Assembly: GCF_024600715.1 (NCBI RefSeq)
Contig: NZ_CP102332.1
Coordinates: 124,001-188,000 of the forward strand
From: Streptomyces changanensis
GTDB lineage: Bacteria > Actinomycetota > Actinomycetes > Streptomycetales > Streptomycetaceae
Direction of reading: 5' to 3'
Length of the DNA stretch: 64,000 nt
Numbering within the stretch: position 1 is the first letter of the stretch; every line of letters begins with the position of its first letter. The notes under the pieces are model-generated. The model was not told where the DNA came from. It did not search any database and worked only from the letters and a program-made list of their open reading frames with translations. Below are positions 24,497-35,000 of this stretch, one piece after another. The translations under genes and the position numbers were made by a program.

Positions 24497-25368
24497 AGGA
24501 GGGCTCCTCGGGCGTCCAGGCGGCGGGCCGCGGCCTCCACGGCGGCGGGCAGCGGTCGTCGGTCCCGCAGTGCCGCCGGGAGTCGCCGGAGCATCTGGCG
24601 CAGGGCGGCACGGGCGTCCGGGTCGCGCCCGGCCTCTTGGAGGAGCTCCCGGGTGTGCCGCAGCGCGACGGGCAGGGGGCGGCGCAGCCAGGCCGTCAGG
24701 GCGGCGTTGCGGAGCTGGACGGCGGGGCGCCCCGGCCGGACGCCGCCGGTCGGGCTGTGGACGGCGACGACGTCGGGGCAGTGGCACACGCCCCAGCCGC
24801 GGGCCGTCAGGTCGTAGGCGAGGAGCGTCTCCTCGCCGCCGAGGAACAGGAGCGGGTGGTAACCGCCCGCCGCCAGGAAGGCCTTCCGTCGCGCCACGGC
24901 GGCGCAGGCGAGGAACCCGAAGACCTGGGGTCCCGGGAGGTCTTCGGCACGGCCGAGGGGTGAGGAGGCGAGCACATCGTTCATGGGGTCGGGTTCGCCC
25001 GCCGGGCCGACGTGGATCCGCGCCGCGACCAGCCCGAGCCTCTCGTGCCGGTCCAGGAGGTCCGCCGCGCGCCGCAGCGAGCCCGGCTCCCACCAGGAGT
25101 CGTCGTCGCTGAAGGCCACGTACGGAGTGCGGGCCCGCCGCACGCCCAGGGTGCGGCCGGGTGCCCCGAGGTTGCGGCCCGGGGTCAGCACCGTCGTCCC
25201 GGGGTGGTGGGCGGCCACGGCGTCCGGGGTGCCGTCGGTCGACGCGTTGTCCACGACGATGACCGGCGGCTCCTCTGGGAGGGCTGCGAGCCGGTCGAGT
25301 GAGCGCAGCAGCTGATCACGGCGGTTGTGGGTGATCACGATGACGGTGGTGCGGGCGTCAGGGCTCAC
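24493..25368 (-). CDS. Family 2 glycosyltransferase
   Basis: A 291-residue GT-A fold enzyme. The N-terminus has the nucleotide-binding strand TTVIVITHNRRDQLLRSLD and VIVVDNASTDGTPDAV. The metal/sugar motif is FSDDDSWWEPGSL, and the acceptor-side GGEETLLAYDL follows, as in bacterial GT2 sugar transferases. The C-terminus carries basic amphipathic helices but no transmembrane span. The GTG start is placed after GGAGG with 8-nt spacing; upstream in-frame codons have no support. Its stop overlaps the start of a decayed paralog. It may act in cell-surface glycan synthesis; donor and acceptor are unknown. Confidence 0.85.
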   Translation of the reverse strand: MSPDARTTVIVITHNRRDQLLRSLDRLAALPEEPPVIVVDNASTDGTPDAVAAHHPGTTVLTPGRNLGAPGRTLGVRRARTPYVAFSDDDSWWEPGSLRRAADLLDRHERLGLVAARIHVGPAGEPDPMNDVLASSPLGRAEDLPGPQVFGFLACAAVARRKAFLAAGGYHPLLFLGGEETLLAYDLTARGWGVCHCPDVVAVHSPTGGVRPGRPAVQLRNAALTAWLRRPLPVALRHTRELLQEAGRDPDARAALRQMLRRLPAALRDRRPLPAAVEAAARRLDARGALL

Positions 25369-25497
25369 GGGCGGGGCCTCCGAGACGTCGGACAGCAGCC
25401 GCCAGCATAGACAAATCGCCCCTGGGTGCGTCTTTTCTGCGCTTTCGCGAGGCGTGTTCACCGAGCGGGGTGGGCTTCGGGTGCCCGGCGGGAGAGG

Positions 25498-25556
25498 CCG
25501 GCGACCGCGGCGACCGGCGACCGCGGGGACCGGCGGCCGGCGGCCGGCGACCGCGG
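25498..25556. repeat. Three copies of a 13-bp GC repeat
   Basis: CCGGCGACCGCGG occurs exactly at 25498, 25514 and 25544 in the spacer between the glycosyltransferase and hydrolase genes. No gene or promoter was recognised in this spacer (25369-25604). Confidence 0.6.
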
Positions 25557-25604
25557 GGGACGGCCGGCCGTGCGCTCCCGTTTTCCGGTTGTCGAGCGGC
25601 CGAG

Positions 25605-26354
25605 TCAGCCGTCGGCGAGGGCGTGGCGGAGGAGCGGGAGCAGGCGGTCCCAGTGGCGCTGGAGCGCCGAGGGGTCGAAGGCGGCGGTGTCGGCCATGGT
25701 GAAGCCGTGGACGGTACCGGGATGGACCTCGGTGGTGTGGCGGACACCCGCGGCGTCGAGGGTCCGGTCGAGCTCGCCGATGGCCTCCGCCGACATGTCG
25801 TTCTCGGCGAGGCCGATGTGGACGCGGGCGGTGAGCCGGGGGGCCAGGCGGTGCGGACTGTCGGGCGCGTCGGTGACCAGGGGGCTCGGGTGGAAGCCGG
25901 CGACGGCGGCCACCCGGTCGGGGTGGGCCGCCGCGGTGCGCAGCGCCAGGACGGCGCCCATGCAGTAGCCGATCACGCCGACCGGCCCGGCGCCGACTTG
26001 GGGCTGGGCGGTGAGGAAGTCGAGGTAGGCGTCGGCGTCGCGCAGGGCCCGCTCGGTGGTGTGCGCCTCGACCAGCGGCATGAGCCGGGCGAAGAGCCCG
26101 GGTCGCGCCTCTTCTCCGATGTACTCGGGGAGTTCGACCACCGGCGCCGGGCCGTGCCGGTAGTAGAGGTTGGGGACGAGCACGTAGTAGCCGTGCGCGG
26201 ACAGTTCGCGGGCCATCTCCCGCAGCACGGGCCGCAGTCCGATGGCGTCCATGTACAGCAGGACCCCCGGGTGCCGCCCGTCACCGTCGGGGAAGGCGGC
26301 GAAGGCGTCGGCCCGGCCGTCCGCGGTGGGTATCTGCAACGTCTTCGTGGGCAT
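25605..26354 (-). CDS. Dienelactone hydrolase family protein
   Basis: A 249-residue alpha/beta hydrolase of the DLH family. The triad is Cys in VIGYCMGAVLA, Asp in GLAENDMSAEA and His in PGTVHGFTM. The N-terminal half has the expected LLYMDAIGLRPVLREMARELS and YYVLVPNLYYR. DLH hydrolyses dienelactones in chlorocatechol breakdown, but most Streptomyces homologs have unknown ester or lactone substrates. It is downstream of, and in the same direction as, the AraC-type regulator. A palindrome lies between them, so it may have its own promoter. Confidence 0.9.
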   Translation of the reverse strand: MPTKTLQIPTADGRADAFAAFPDGDGRHPGVLLYMDAIGLRPVLREMARELSAHGYYVLVPNLYYRHGPAPVVELPEYIGEEARPGLFARLMPLVEAHTTERALRDADAYLDFLTAQPQVGAGPVGVIGYCMGAVLALRTAAAHPDRVAAVAGFHPSPLVTDAPDSPHRLAPRLTARVHIGLAENDMSAEAIGELDRTLDAAGVRHTTEVHPGTVHGFTMADTAAFDPSALQRHWDRLLPLLRHALADG

Positions 26355-26453
26355 GCCGGATGTCCCTTCCCTGGGCTGGGGTCACCGTAGCAGGGGAGAT
26401 CAAACACCGCTGGTCCGTGTCGAGTTGGCAGAGCGTGCGACCTGCCGGGCGCC

Positions 26454-26469
26454 ACACATGACAATGTGT
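26454..26469. promoter_or_regulatory. Palindrome upstream of the dienelactone hydrolase gene
   Basis: The perfect inverted repeat ACACAT-GACA-ATGTGT lies at the 3' edge of the AraC gene, 100 bp before the hydrolase ATG. It may be an operator; the regulator is unknown. Confidence 0.35.
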
Positions 26470-27430
26470 CAGGCGGGTCCGCGGGTCCGGACGCGGTGTT
26501 CGGTGGGGCGGATGCCCAGGGTTCGCTTGAAGGCGGCACTGAGGGCGTACGCGTTGGCGTACCCGACCTGGCGGGAGATCGCGTCGACGGTGGCGTCGGT
26601 GCGGGCCAGCAGGTCGGCGGCGTGGGAGATCCGCCATTCGGTGAGGTAGGCCATCGGCGGCCGGCCGACGACGTCGTGGAAGCGTTGGGCGAACCGGGCG
26701 CGGGACATGCCGGCCGCCGCGGCCAGCGAGGCGACCGTCCAGGGGCGGGCCGGGTCGCCGTGGATCAGTTTCAGCACCCCGCCGACCGCGGGGTCGCGGT
26801 GGGCGCGGTACCAGGCGGGGGCGTGGGCGTCCGAGTGGTCGAACCAGGCGCGGAGGCTGGAGAGGAGCAGCAGGTCGAGCAGTCGGTCGAGGATGACCTG
26901 GCGGCCGGGAGCGTCCGTGCGCAACTCGTTCTCGATCATCGTGAGCGGGAGGTGGCCCTCCGCGGCGGCGGGGACCAGGGCCAGGCGCGGCAGGGCGGTG
27001 AGGACCCGCTCCGAGACGTGGCCCCGGACCGGGTAGGTGCTCTTGAGGAGGACGGTGCCGGGGTCGGCGGGGTCCGCGGCGCCGGGCCCGCACATGGGCA
27101 GGACGTCACCCACGATGAGGGCCCCGTCGGGCGTGGCGCACCGGTAGCCGTCGCCGTCCGGGGCGTCCAGGAGGGCCATCGGCGGCGCCCGCGGGTCGTC
27201 CGCGACGGTGTAGGGCTCGGGTCCCGCCACGATCGCCACGTCCCCCTGCCGCAGCGGTACCGGATCCGCGCCGTCCGGGGTCAGCCAGGCGTCGCCGCGG
27301 AGCATCGTCAGCAGGGAGAGCGGCGCCCCGTCGAGGCACCGCAACGACCACGGGGGGTTGAGGACCGACTGGTCGAAGAGTGCCCTCGGGCGCGGACGTC
27401 CTGCAGCAGTCCGGACAGCGCGTCATCCAT
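26469..27430 (-). pseudogene. AraC-family regulator with a 1-nt frameshift near the N-terminus
   Basis: The main frame gives a cupin-type sensor (LSLLTMLRGDAWLTPDG ... LRQGDVAIVAGP) and a full AraC HTH pair (SLAAAAGMSRARFAQRFHDV, AISRQVGYANAYALSAAFKR). It has no proper start: only a TTG at 27344 in mid-domain. The expected N-terminus is in another frame: MDDALSGLLQDVRARG from ATG 27430. Adding one C to the CCC run at 27383-27385 joins them as RARGALFDQSVLNPPWSLRC, exactly the usual family N-terminus. So either the gene is inactivated by a one-base deletion or the base was lost in sequencing. The divergent NmrA-type oxidoreductase is the typical target of this regulator subfamily. Confidence 0.8.
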
Positions 27431-27534
27431 GCCGGCCGAGCCTGCGCGGCCGTTCCCCGCGCGGGCCCGGCGAGGGGAGACGCCCGGACATCGGAACGAG
27501 ATGATCAGCCATCGCCCGTCCCGCCCCCGCGCCG

Positions 27535-27547
27535 TGTACTGAGTACA
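27535..27547. promoter_or_regulatory. Short palindrome at the oxidoreductase start
   Basis: TGTAC-TGA-GTACA ends at the ATG of the NmrA-family gene, in the divergent region with the AraC gene. It is a candidate operator. Confidence 0.3.
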
Positions 27548-28395
27548 TGATCACTGACAACACCCCTCGCATCCTCGTCCTCGGCGGCACCGGCAAGTCC
27601 GGCAGCCGCGTGGCCACCGCGCTCCGCCGTGGCGGCCTGTCCCCCGCCGTCGCCTCCCGCCGCGGCCCCGTCCGCTTCGACTGGGCCGACCGCTCGACCT
27701 GGAAGCCGGCCCTCGACGGCGTCGACGCCGTGTACGTGGTGGACTCCCAGGGCCCCGACGCGCCCGCCAAGGTCCGCGACTTCGCCGGCGCCGCCGCCCG
27801 AGCCGGGGTACGGCGGCTGGTGCTGCTGTCCGCCCGCATCTGGGGCGAGCTGGGCGGCGGCCGTCTCGCCACCGAGCAGGCCGTACGGGCGTCGGGCAGG
27901 GAATGGACGATCCTGCGCCCCACCTGGTTCGCCCAGGACTTCACCGAACTGGAGAGCCTGGCCTCCCCGCTGGACGCCCCGGGCGAGCTGCGGCTGCCCA
28001 CCGGGGAGGGCCGGGAGGCGTTCGTCGACCTGGAGGACCTCGCGGACGTGGCGGTGGCGGCGCTGACGGAGGACGCGCACGCGGGGCGTACGTACGTCCT
28101 GTCGGGCGCCCGGTCCCTCGGCTTCGGGGAGGCGGTCGCGGAGATCGCCCGTGCGACGGGCCGACCGCTGCGCTTCGTCCCGGTCTCCGAGGACGCCTAC
28201 CGGGCGGAGTTCACCGCACGGGGATACCCGGACGCCGTGGCCGACGAACTGCCGGCCATGTACCGGCACATCCGGGAGGAGCGCGGGGCGACGGTGACCG
28301 ACGGCGTCCGCGAGGCGCTGGGCCGCGCGCCGCGCGACTTCGCGGAGTACGTCGCCCGGACCGACTTCGACGCCGCCCGAGCCTCCGTCTCCTGA
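27547..28395 (+). CDS. NmrA/atypical SDR family NAD(P)-binding protein
   Basis: A 282-residue Rossmann-fold protein. The N-terminal dinucleotide motif is ILVLGGTGKSGSRVATALRR. VVDSQGPDAPAKVRDFAGAAARAG and EWTILRPTWFAQDF follow the NmrA/NAD(P)H-azoreductase-like pattern. The YxxxK catalytic pair of classical SDRs is missing, as usual in this branch. The protein may be an oxidoreductase (quinone or azo type) or a redox-sensing protein. It is divergent from the frameshifted AraC regulator, an arrangement found repeatedly in Streptomyces, which suggests regulation by it. A long hairpin lies downstream. Confidence 0.85.
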   Translation: MITDNTPRILVLGGTGKSGSRVATALRRGGLSPAVASRRGPVRFDWADRSTWKPALDGVDAVYVVDSQGPDAPAKVRDFAGAAARAGVRRLVLLSARIWGELGGGRLATEQAVRASGREWTILRPTWFAQDFTELESLASPLDAPGELRLPTGEGREAFVDLEDLADVAVAALTEDAHAGRTYVLSGARSLGFGEAVAEIARATGRPLRFVPVSEDAYRAEFTARGYPDAVADELPAMYRHIREERGATVTDGVREALGRAPRDFAEYVARTDFDAARASVS

Positions 28396-28456
28396 CGGGA
28401 TCGGCCCGCGCCCGGGCACCCGATGACGACTCCCGGCCGGAGCGGGAGCTCGCCCC

Positions 28457-28500
28457 GCGCGCCGCACACCGTCGCCGTGGGGCCCCGGTGTGCGGCGCGC
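28457..28500. terminator. Hairpin terminator after the NmrA-family gene
   Basis: A perfect 15-bp inverted repeat (GCGCGCCGCACACCG and its complement) with a 14-nt loop. Confidence 0.7.
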
Positions 28501-28866
28501 TCGTGGCGCGGGAGCGACGGAGACGGATCAGAGGCCGGCGGACCTGTCGCCGGCCTGCGGAGGGGCCGGCGGGGCGGGTGCGCGCGCCGTGGGCCCCGTC
28601 CGCCGGGTGCGGGCCGGGGCCGACGCCGCGTCGGCGCGAATCGGACACGGCCCGCTCGGGCCCGGTCTGCGGTGAGGGGCATTCGGGCCCTACTGACCAG
28701 TACTTTCCGGCTCGGGTGCGGCCGGCGCCCCACAGCGCATTCACGCCGCTCATTCCGCCGTACACGGCACGCCGCATTCTTCCGGTAAGCGGTCGCTTTC
28801 CGCTCCTGGTCCTCCGGCTTCCTCCGACTTCGCCCGCGCCGCCACCGTCGGATCAGGGACGGAGCG

Positions 28867-28895
28867 TTGACCCTTCAGTAACTTGGCGCTAGTTT
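28867..28895 (+). promoter_or_regulatory. Sigma-HrdB-like promoter of the PKS operon
   Basis: TTGACC, a 17-nt spacer and TAGTTT form one of the best housekeeping promoter matches in the window. It predicts a 5' leader of about 115 nt before the first PKS gene. No regulator gene lies inside the operon. Confidence 0.75.
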
Positions 28896-29015
28896 CGCTA
28901 CGTTCACCGAAAGGCCCGAATTCCCGCTCCGGGCCCGCGCGACCTTGCGCCTTCCCGCGGCCTTTTGTGGCCGAAATCCCCCCTCCGGGCAACGCCATCG
29001 CACATTCGGAGAATT

Positions 29016-32000
29016 ATGACGTCGGCAGAGCACGTCCTGAATCCGGTCATCGGACTGACCCCCTTCGGCGAGCCCGACGCGCGTCTCGCGGCCGCGGTCA
29101 CCCGCGGCGGTGGGCTCGGCGTCCTGGACCTCGGCCCCGGTGACCGCGCCGCCCGTGCGGCCCTCGGCGACCTGCGCGGGTGGCTCCCCGGGCGGTACGG
29201 CGTGCGGATCGGGCCGCGGTGCCGATTACGCTCCGGCGACGTGGCCGGGCTCCTCGGCGGTCCGGGCGGGCCCCGTACCGTGCTCCTGGGCGCCGGGGCG
29301 GCTCCGCGCGCCGCCGACCTGCCGCCCGGCGTACGGGTGCTGGCGGAGGTCACCGGCCTGGCGGAGGCCCGGGCCGCCCTGGACGACGGCGCGCACGGCC
29401 TGGTCGCCCGGGGCAGCGAGTGCGGCGGCCGGATCGGCGACCTGGGCACCTTCGTCCTGCTGCAGCAGCTCCTCGACGCCACCGGTCCCGACGGGCCGCC
29501 GATATGGGCCTGCGGGGGCATGGCACCGGGCACGGCCGCCGCGGCCGTCGTCGGCGGCGCGGCGGGCGTCGTCCTCGACACGCAGCTGGCCCTCCTCGCG
29601 GAGTCGTCCCTCCCCGCGTCCGTCGCGGCCGTCCTGCGGTCCGTGGACGGTTCCGAGACCACGGTGCGGGGCGGGCACCGCTTCCTGCCCCGCCGCCGGC
29701 CCGGTGGCGATCCGCCGGAGGCGGATGCCCCCGCCGACGAGGACCGCGTCGCCGCGATGCTCGGCGGGCGCGACCCGGACACCCGGCTCCTGCCGGTCGG
29801 ACAGGACGCTTTCCTCGCCGCCCTCTTCGCCGACCGCCACCGCGACGCGGCCGGCGCCGTCCGCGCCGTCACCGCAGCCGTCCGGGCCGCGACCGAGGAC
29901 GACGCCGCCGCCCGCGGCCTGCGCGCCGGGGCGCCCATGAGCCGCGCGCTCGGCACGGCGCTGCCGGTCGCCCAGGGCCCGATGACCCGGGTCAGCGACG
30001 GAGCGGACTTCGCCCGCGTTGTCGCCGACGGCGGGGCCCTGCCCTTCCTCGCCCTGGCCCTCGCCGACCGCGGCCGGGCCGACGCCCTGCTCTCCGAGGC
30101 CGCCGCAGCGCTCCGGGGCCGCCCCTGGGGCGTGGGGATCCTCGGCTTCGCGCCGGAACGGACCCGTGCGGCGCAGCTCGACGCGGTGCGCGCGCACCGG
30201 CCCAGCCACGCCGTCATCGCCGGGGGCAGGCCCTCGCAGGCCCGCGCCCTGGAGGCGGACGGCATCCGCACCTTCCTCCACGTGCCCTCCCCCGGGCTGC
30301 TGCGCCAGTACCTCGCGCAGGGCACGCGCCGGTTCGTCTTCGAGGGCGCCGAGTGCGGCGGCCACGTCGGGCCGCGCAACAGCTTCCCGCTGTGGGAGGC
30401 GCAGACCGGCGTCCTGCTCGACCACCTGGCGGACGACCCCGGCGCCGCACCGGGGATCGAGGTGTTCTTCGCGGGCGGCGTGCACGACGCCCGCTCCGCC
30501 GCCATGGTGGCCGCCCTGGCCGCGCCGCTCACCGCTCGCGGCTGCGCGGTCGGCGTGCTGATGGGCACCGCCTACCTGTTCACCCGGGAGGCCGTCACCC
30601 ACGGCGCCGTGCGCCCCCTGTTCCAGCGGCAGGTGCTCGCCGCCGAGCGGACCGCGCTGCTGCGCACGGCACCCGGGCACGCCACCCGGTGCGTACCGAG
30701 TCCGTTCAGCGACGGTTTCCGCGACCTCGCGGCGGGCCTGCGCGCCGAGGGCCTCCCCGAGCGCGAGGTCTGGGAGCGGCTGGAGCGCCTGAACGTCGGC
30801 CGGCTGCGGCTGGCGAGCAAGGGCGTCGAGCGCACCGGCACCGGTGCCCTGATCCCGGTCGACGAGGAACGGCAGTACGCCGAGGGGATGTTCATGGCCG
30901 GCGAGGTGGCGGTGCTGCGCGACGCCACCACCACCGTCGCCGCGCTGCACGCGTCCGTCACCGAGGGGGCCGCCGCCTTCCTGGACCGGCGGCGCGCCGC
31001 CCTGCGGGCCGGTCGGGACACGGCCCGCGCCGGGGACGGCCCCGGGGCGCCGGCTCCGCTGGACGTGGCCGTCGTCGGCATGGCCTGCATGTTCCCCCAG
31101 GCCCCGGACCTGGCGTCCTTCTGGGCGCAGGTGCTGGACGGCCGCGACGCCGTCACCGAGGTGCCGCCGGAGCGCTGGGACCCGGCCGTGCACTGCTCCC
31201 CCGGCCCGGACGGCGCCGACGCGCCCAGCGCGTCCCGGTGGGGCGGGTTCCTGCCGCGCGTCCCCTTCGACCCGCTGCGCTACGGCATCCCGCCGGCGTC
31301 GCTGGGCAGCATCGAACCGGTGCAGCTGCTCGCCCTGGAAGCGTCCCGGCGCGCCCTGGAGGACGCCGGCTACGGCGAGGGGGGCCGCCCCTTCGACCGT
31401 ACGCGGACCGGTGTGGTGTTCGGCACGGAGGCCGGCAGCGACCTGTCCCACGCGACCACGCTGCGGACCGTGCTGCCCTCCTACTACGGGCAGGTGCCCG
31501 CGGCGCTGGACGGGCAGCTGCCGCGGCTCACCGAGGACACCTTCCCCGGGCTGCTCGCCAACGTCGTCGCCGGCCGGGTCGCCAACCGCCTGGACCTGCG
31601 CGGCCCCAACTACACGGTGGACGCCGCCTGCGCGTCCTCCCTGGCGGCCGTGGACGTGGCGTGCAAGGAACTCGTCCTCGGCACGAGCGACGTGATGCTG
31701 TGCGGTGGCGCCGACCTGCACAACGGCATCAACGACTACGCCCTCTTCACCTCCGTGCACGCCCTGTCCCCGACCGGCCGCTCCCGCGCCTTCGACGGTG
31801 CCGCCGACGGCATCGCGCTCGGGGAGGGCGTCGCCTGCGTCGTCCTCAAGCGCCTCGCGGACGCCGAGCGGGACGGGGACCGCGTGTACGGGGTCATCAA
31901 AGGGGTGGGTGCCTCCAGCGACGGCCGCTCCCTGGGACTGACCGCACCCCGGCCGGAGGGCCAGCGCGCCGCCCTGGAACGTGCCTACCGGAGCGCCGGC

Positions 32001-35000
32001 GTGTCCCCCGCCGAAGTGGGCCTGCTGGAGGCGCACGGCACCGGGACCGTGGTCGGCGACCGCACCGAACTGGGCGTGCTGACAGACGTCTTCAGCGAGG
32101 CGGGAGCCCCCGGCGGGAGCTGCGTGCTGGGCTCGGTGAAATCGCAGATCGGGCACACGAAGTGCGCGGCGGGACTGGCCGGACTCGTCAAGACCGCGCT
32201 GGCCCTGTACACCGGGGTGCGGCCCCCCACCCTGCACCTGGAGCGGCCGAACTCCGCCTGGCGGGCCGGCGACAGCCCCTTCGTCTTCCACCGCGAGGCC
32301 CTGCCGTGGCCGGCCGCCCCGGAGCGGCGGTACGCGGGGCTGAGCGCCTTCGGGTTCGGCGGCACGAACTTCCACGCGGTGCTGGCCGCCCACCGCGCGG
32401 CCGGGCCCCCACCGGCGCACGCCCGGGACGCCTGGCCGGCGGAGCTCTTCCTGTTCCGCGGGGCCGACCCCGCGGCCGCCCGACACGCCGCGGCCGAGAT
32501 GCTCGCCCCGGCCGCCGCGGCCGCCCGCGGTGAGGCCCCGTGGCGGCTGCGCGACCTGGCGGCGACGGCGGCCCACCGCGCGGCGCGGGCCCGGGGGGCG
32601 GTCCGGATCGCCTTCGTCGCCACGGACGTCGAGGACCTGTGCCGGTTGCTGCGGGCGGCCGTGGAGACGGATGGTCGGGCGGACGGCGGGACCGACGGCC
32701 GGGCGGGCGCGGGTGCCGGGGACGGCGTGCACCGGGCGGTCGGGGGAGGTGGGGAGGCCGGGTGTACGGCGTTCCTCTTCCCCGGGCAGGGCAGTCAGCG
32801 GCCCGGGATGTCCGCCCACCTCTTCACCACCTTCCCCGACCTCGGCCGGCTGCTCGGCGCCGACACGGACGGCCGGGCGGTCGCGGCGCTGTACCCGCCC
32901 GCCGCCTTCGACGACGCCGCCCGGGAGGAGGCGCGGCGGGCCCTCACCGACACGCGGGCCGCCCAGCCGGCCCTGGGCGTGGTGGAGCTGGCGGCGTACG
33001 AGCTGCTCACCCGCTGCGGGATCCGCCCCGACATGGCCGCCGGCCACAGCTACGGCGAGCTGGTCGCCCTGTGCGCGGCGGGCGTGGTCGACGCCGAGGC
33101 GCTGCCGCGGCTGAGCTCCGCCCGCGCCGCGGCCATCCTGGACGCGGCCGGGGACGAACCCGGCGCCATGGCGGCGGTGGCCGCCGCGCCGGACGACATC
33201 GGCCGGGTCCTGGGCGGCCCGCCGCTGCCGGGCGGGCTGGTGGTCGCCAACCACAACGCGCCCCGGCAGAGCGTCCTGTCCGGACCGACGCACGCGGTCG
33301 AGGCGGCGGCGCGCCGGCTGCGGGACGCGGGGCTGGGAGTGAGGCGGCTGCCGGTGGCGTGCGCCTTCCACAGCCCGCTCGTGGCCGGGGCAGGGCCCGC
33401 CTTCGGCCGGGTCCTGGACGAACAGCCGCTGCGCGAGCCGGAGTTCACCGTGTGGGCCAACCGCACCGCCCGTCCGTACGGGTCCGGGTCGCAGGCGGTG
33501 CGTGAGGAGCTCGCCGCGCAGATCGGGGCCCCGGTACGGTTCGCGGCGCAGATCGAGGCGATGTACGGCGCCGGGGCCCGGACCTTCGTCGAGGTCGGCC
33601 CCGGTCGGGTGCTGACCCGGCTCGTCTCGGACGTCCTGGGCGACCGGCCGCACCGCGTCGTCGCCTGCGAACCACACGTCGGCAGCGGGCTCCCCGGCTT
33701 CCTCGACGCGCTCGCCAGGCTCGCGGTGGCCGGGGTGCCGGTGGCCCACGACTGGATGTTCCGCGGACGGGACGCCGTCGACGTCGACGTCACCGCCCCA
33801 CCCCGCACACCCGGCTGGACGGTGGACGGACACCTCGTCCGCACCGCGTCCGGCGAGCCGCTCCCCGGCGCCCTCGCGCCGGCCCGACGAGTCGTGGAGG
33901 CCCCCGTGACGACGAACCCCGACGAGGCGCCGGGCGGCGCGTCGGACGCGCTGATCGCCGAGTTCCTGCGCAGCAGCCGGGAGGTGATCGCCGCCCAGCG
34001 GGACGTGCTGCTGACGTACTTCGGCGGCGTGCCGGAGGGGGCGGCCCCCGGCCGGAGGGACCCCGTACCGCTGTCCCCGCCCCTGGTGTCGCCGGTGTCG
34101 GTGTCCGGGCCCGTGGCGCCGCCGCGGTACGAGGCCGGGCCGGTGCCGGAGCACGGGGCCGGGCGGTCGGACGGTACCGGCGTAGCGGAACCGGCGGCGC
34201 CGGCCGCGTACGGCGCGGTACCCGTCCCGCCGGGCGACGGGGCGGCGGAAGCCCCCGCGCCGCGGACCGCCGCGCGGCTCACGGAGGAGACGGTGCTGCG
34301 GGCGGTCCTGGAGCTGATCAGCGAACGGACCGGCTACCCCCTGGACATGGTCGAGCCGGGCCTCGACCTGGAAGCCGACCTCAGCGTGGACTCCATCAAG
34401 CGCGCCGAGATCGCGGGCGAACTCGCGCGGCGTCTCGGCGGCTCGGGGGGCCCGACGCCGGCGGCGCTGGACGACACGGAACTGGAGGAGCTGACGCGGG
34501 CGCGGACCGCCTCCGAGATCGCCCGGTGGCTGGTGGCCCGCGCGGCCCCCGCCGGCCCGGAAGAGGACCCGCCCGCCCCACCCGGGGCTCCGGTCACCGC
34601 GCCCGGTGCGGTCCGGGGCGACGCCCCGTCGACGTACGAGGAGCCGGGCTCCACCGCCCCGGACGGTGACGGCCTCGGCGCGGGTCGCACCGCGTGGCCC
34701 GGGTGGGCGCCGGGTACCGGAGCGGCCGTCCCTCCCCGTGCCATGGCCGGTGCACGGGCCACCGACCCCCTGCCCGCCGGGGCAGCCACGCCGGCCGCGG
34801 AGGCACCGGACCCGGCGGAGCCGGTCGTGGCCGCTCCCCGGCGGTACCGGGTCGTCCAGCGGGCCCTGGCCGGTGCGGGCGGCGCGGCGGCGGACCTCGC
34901 CGGTACCCGGTGGGTGCTGCTCGGGGACGGGACCGGGGCCTGGCGCGGGACCGCCGCCGAGCTGCGGGCCCGGCTGGCGGCGCGGGGCGCGCACGCGGTG

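Larger units (their letters stand above)
28396..29015. other. Intergenic region upstream of the PKS operon
   Basis: This 620-bp stretch contains a strong terminator for the preceding gene (28457-28500) and the operon promoter (28867-28895). The last 250 bp are less GC-rich than their surroundings. No conserved reading frame was seen between them. Confidence 0.6.
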
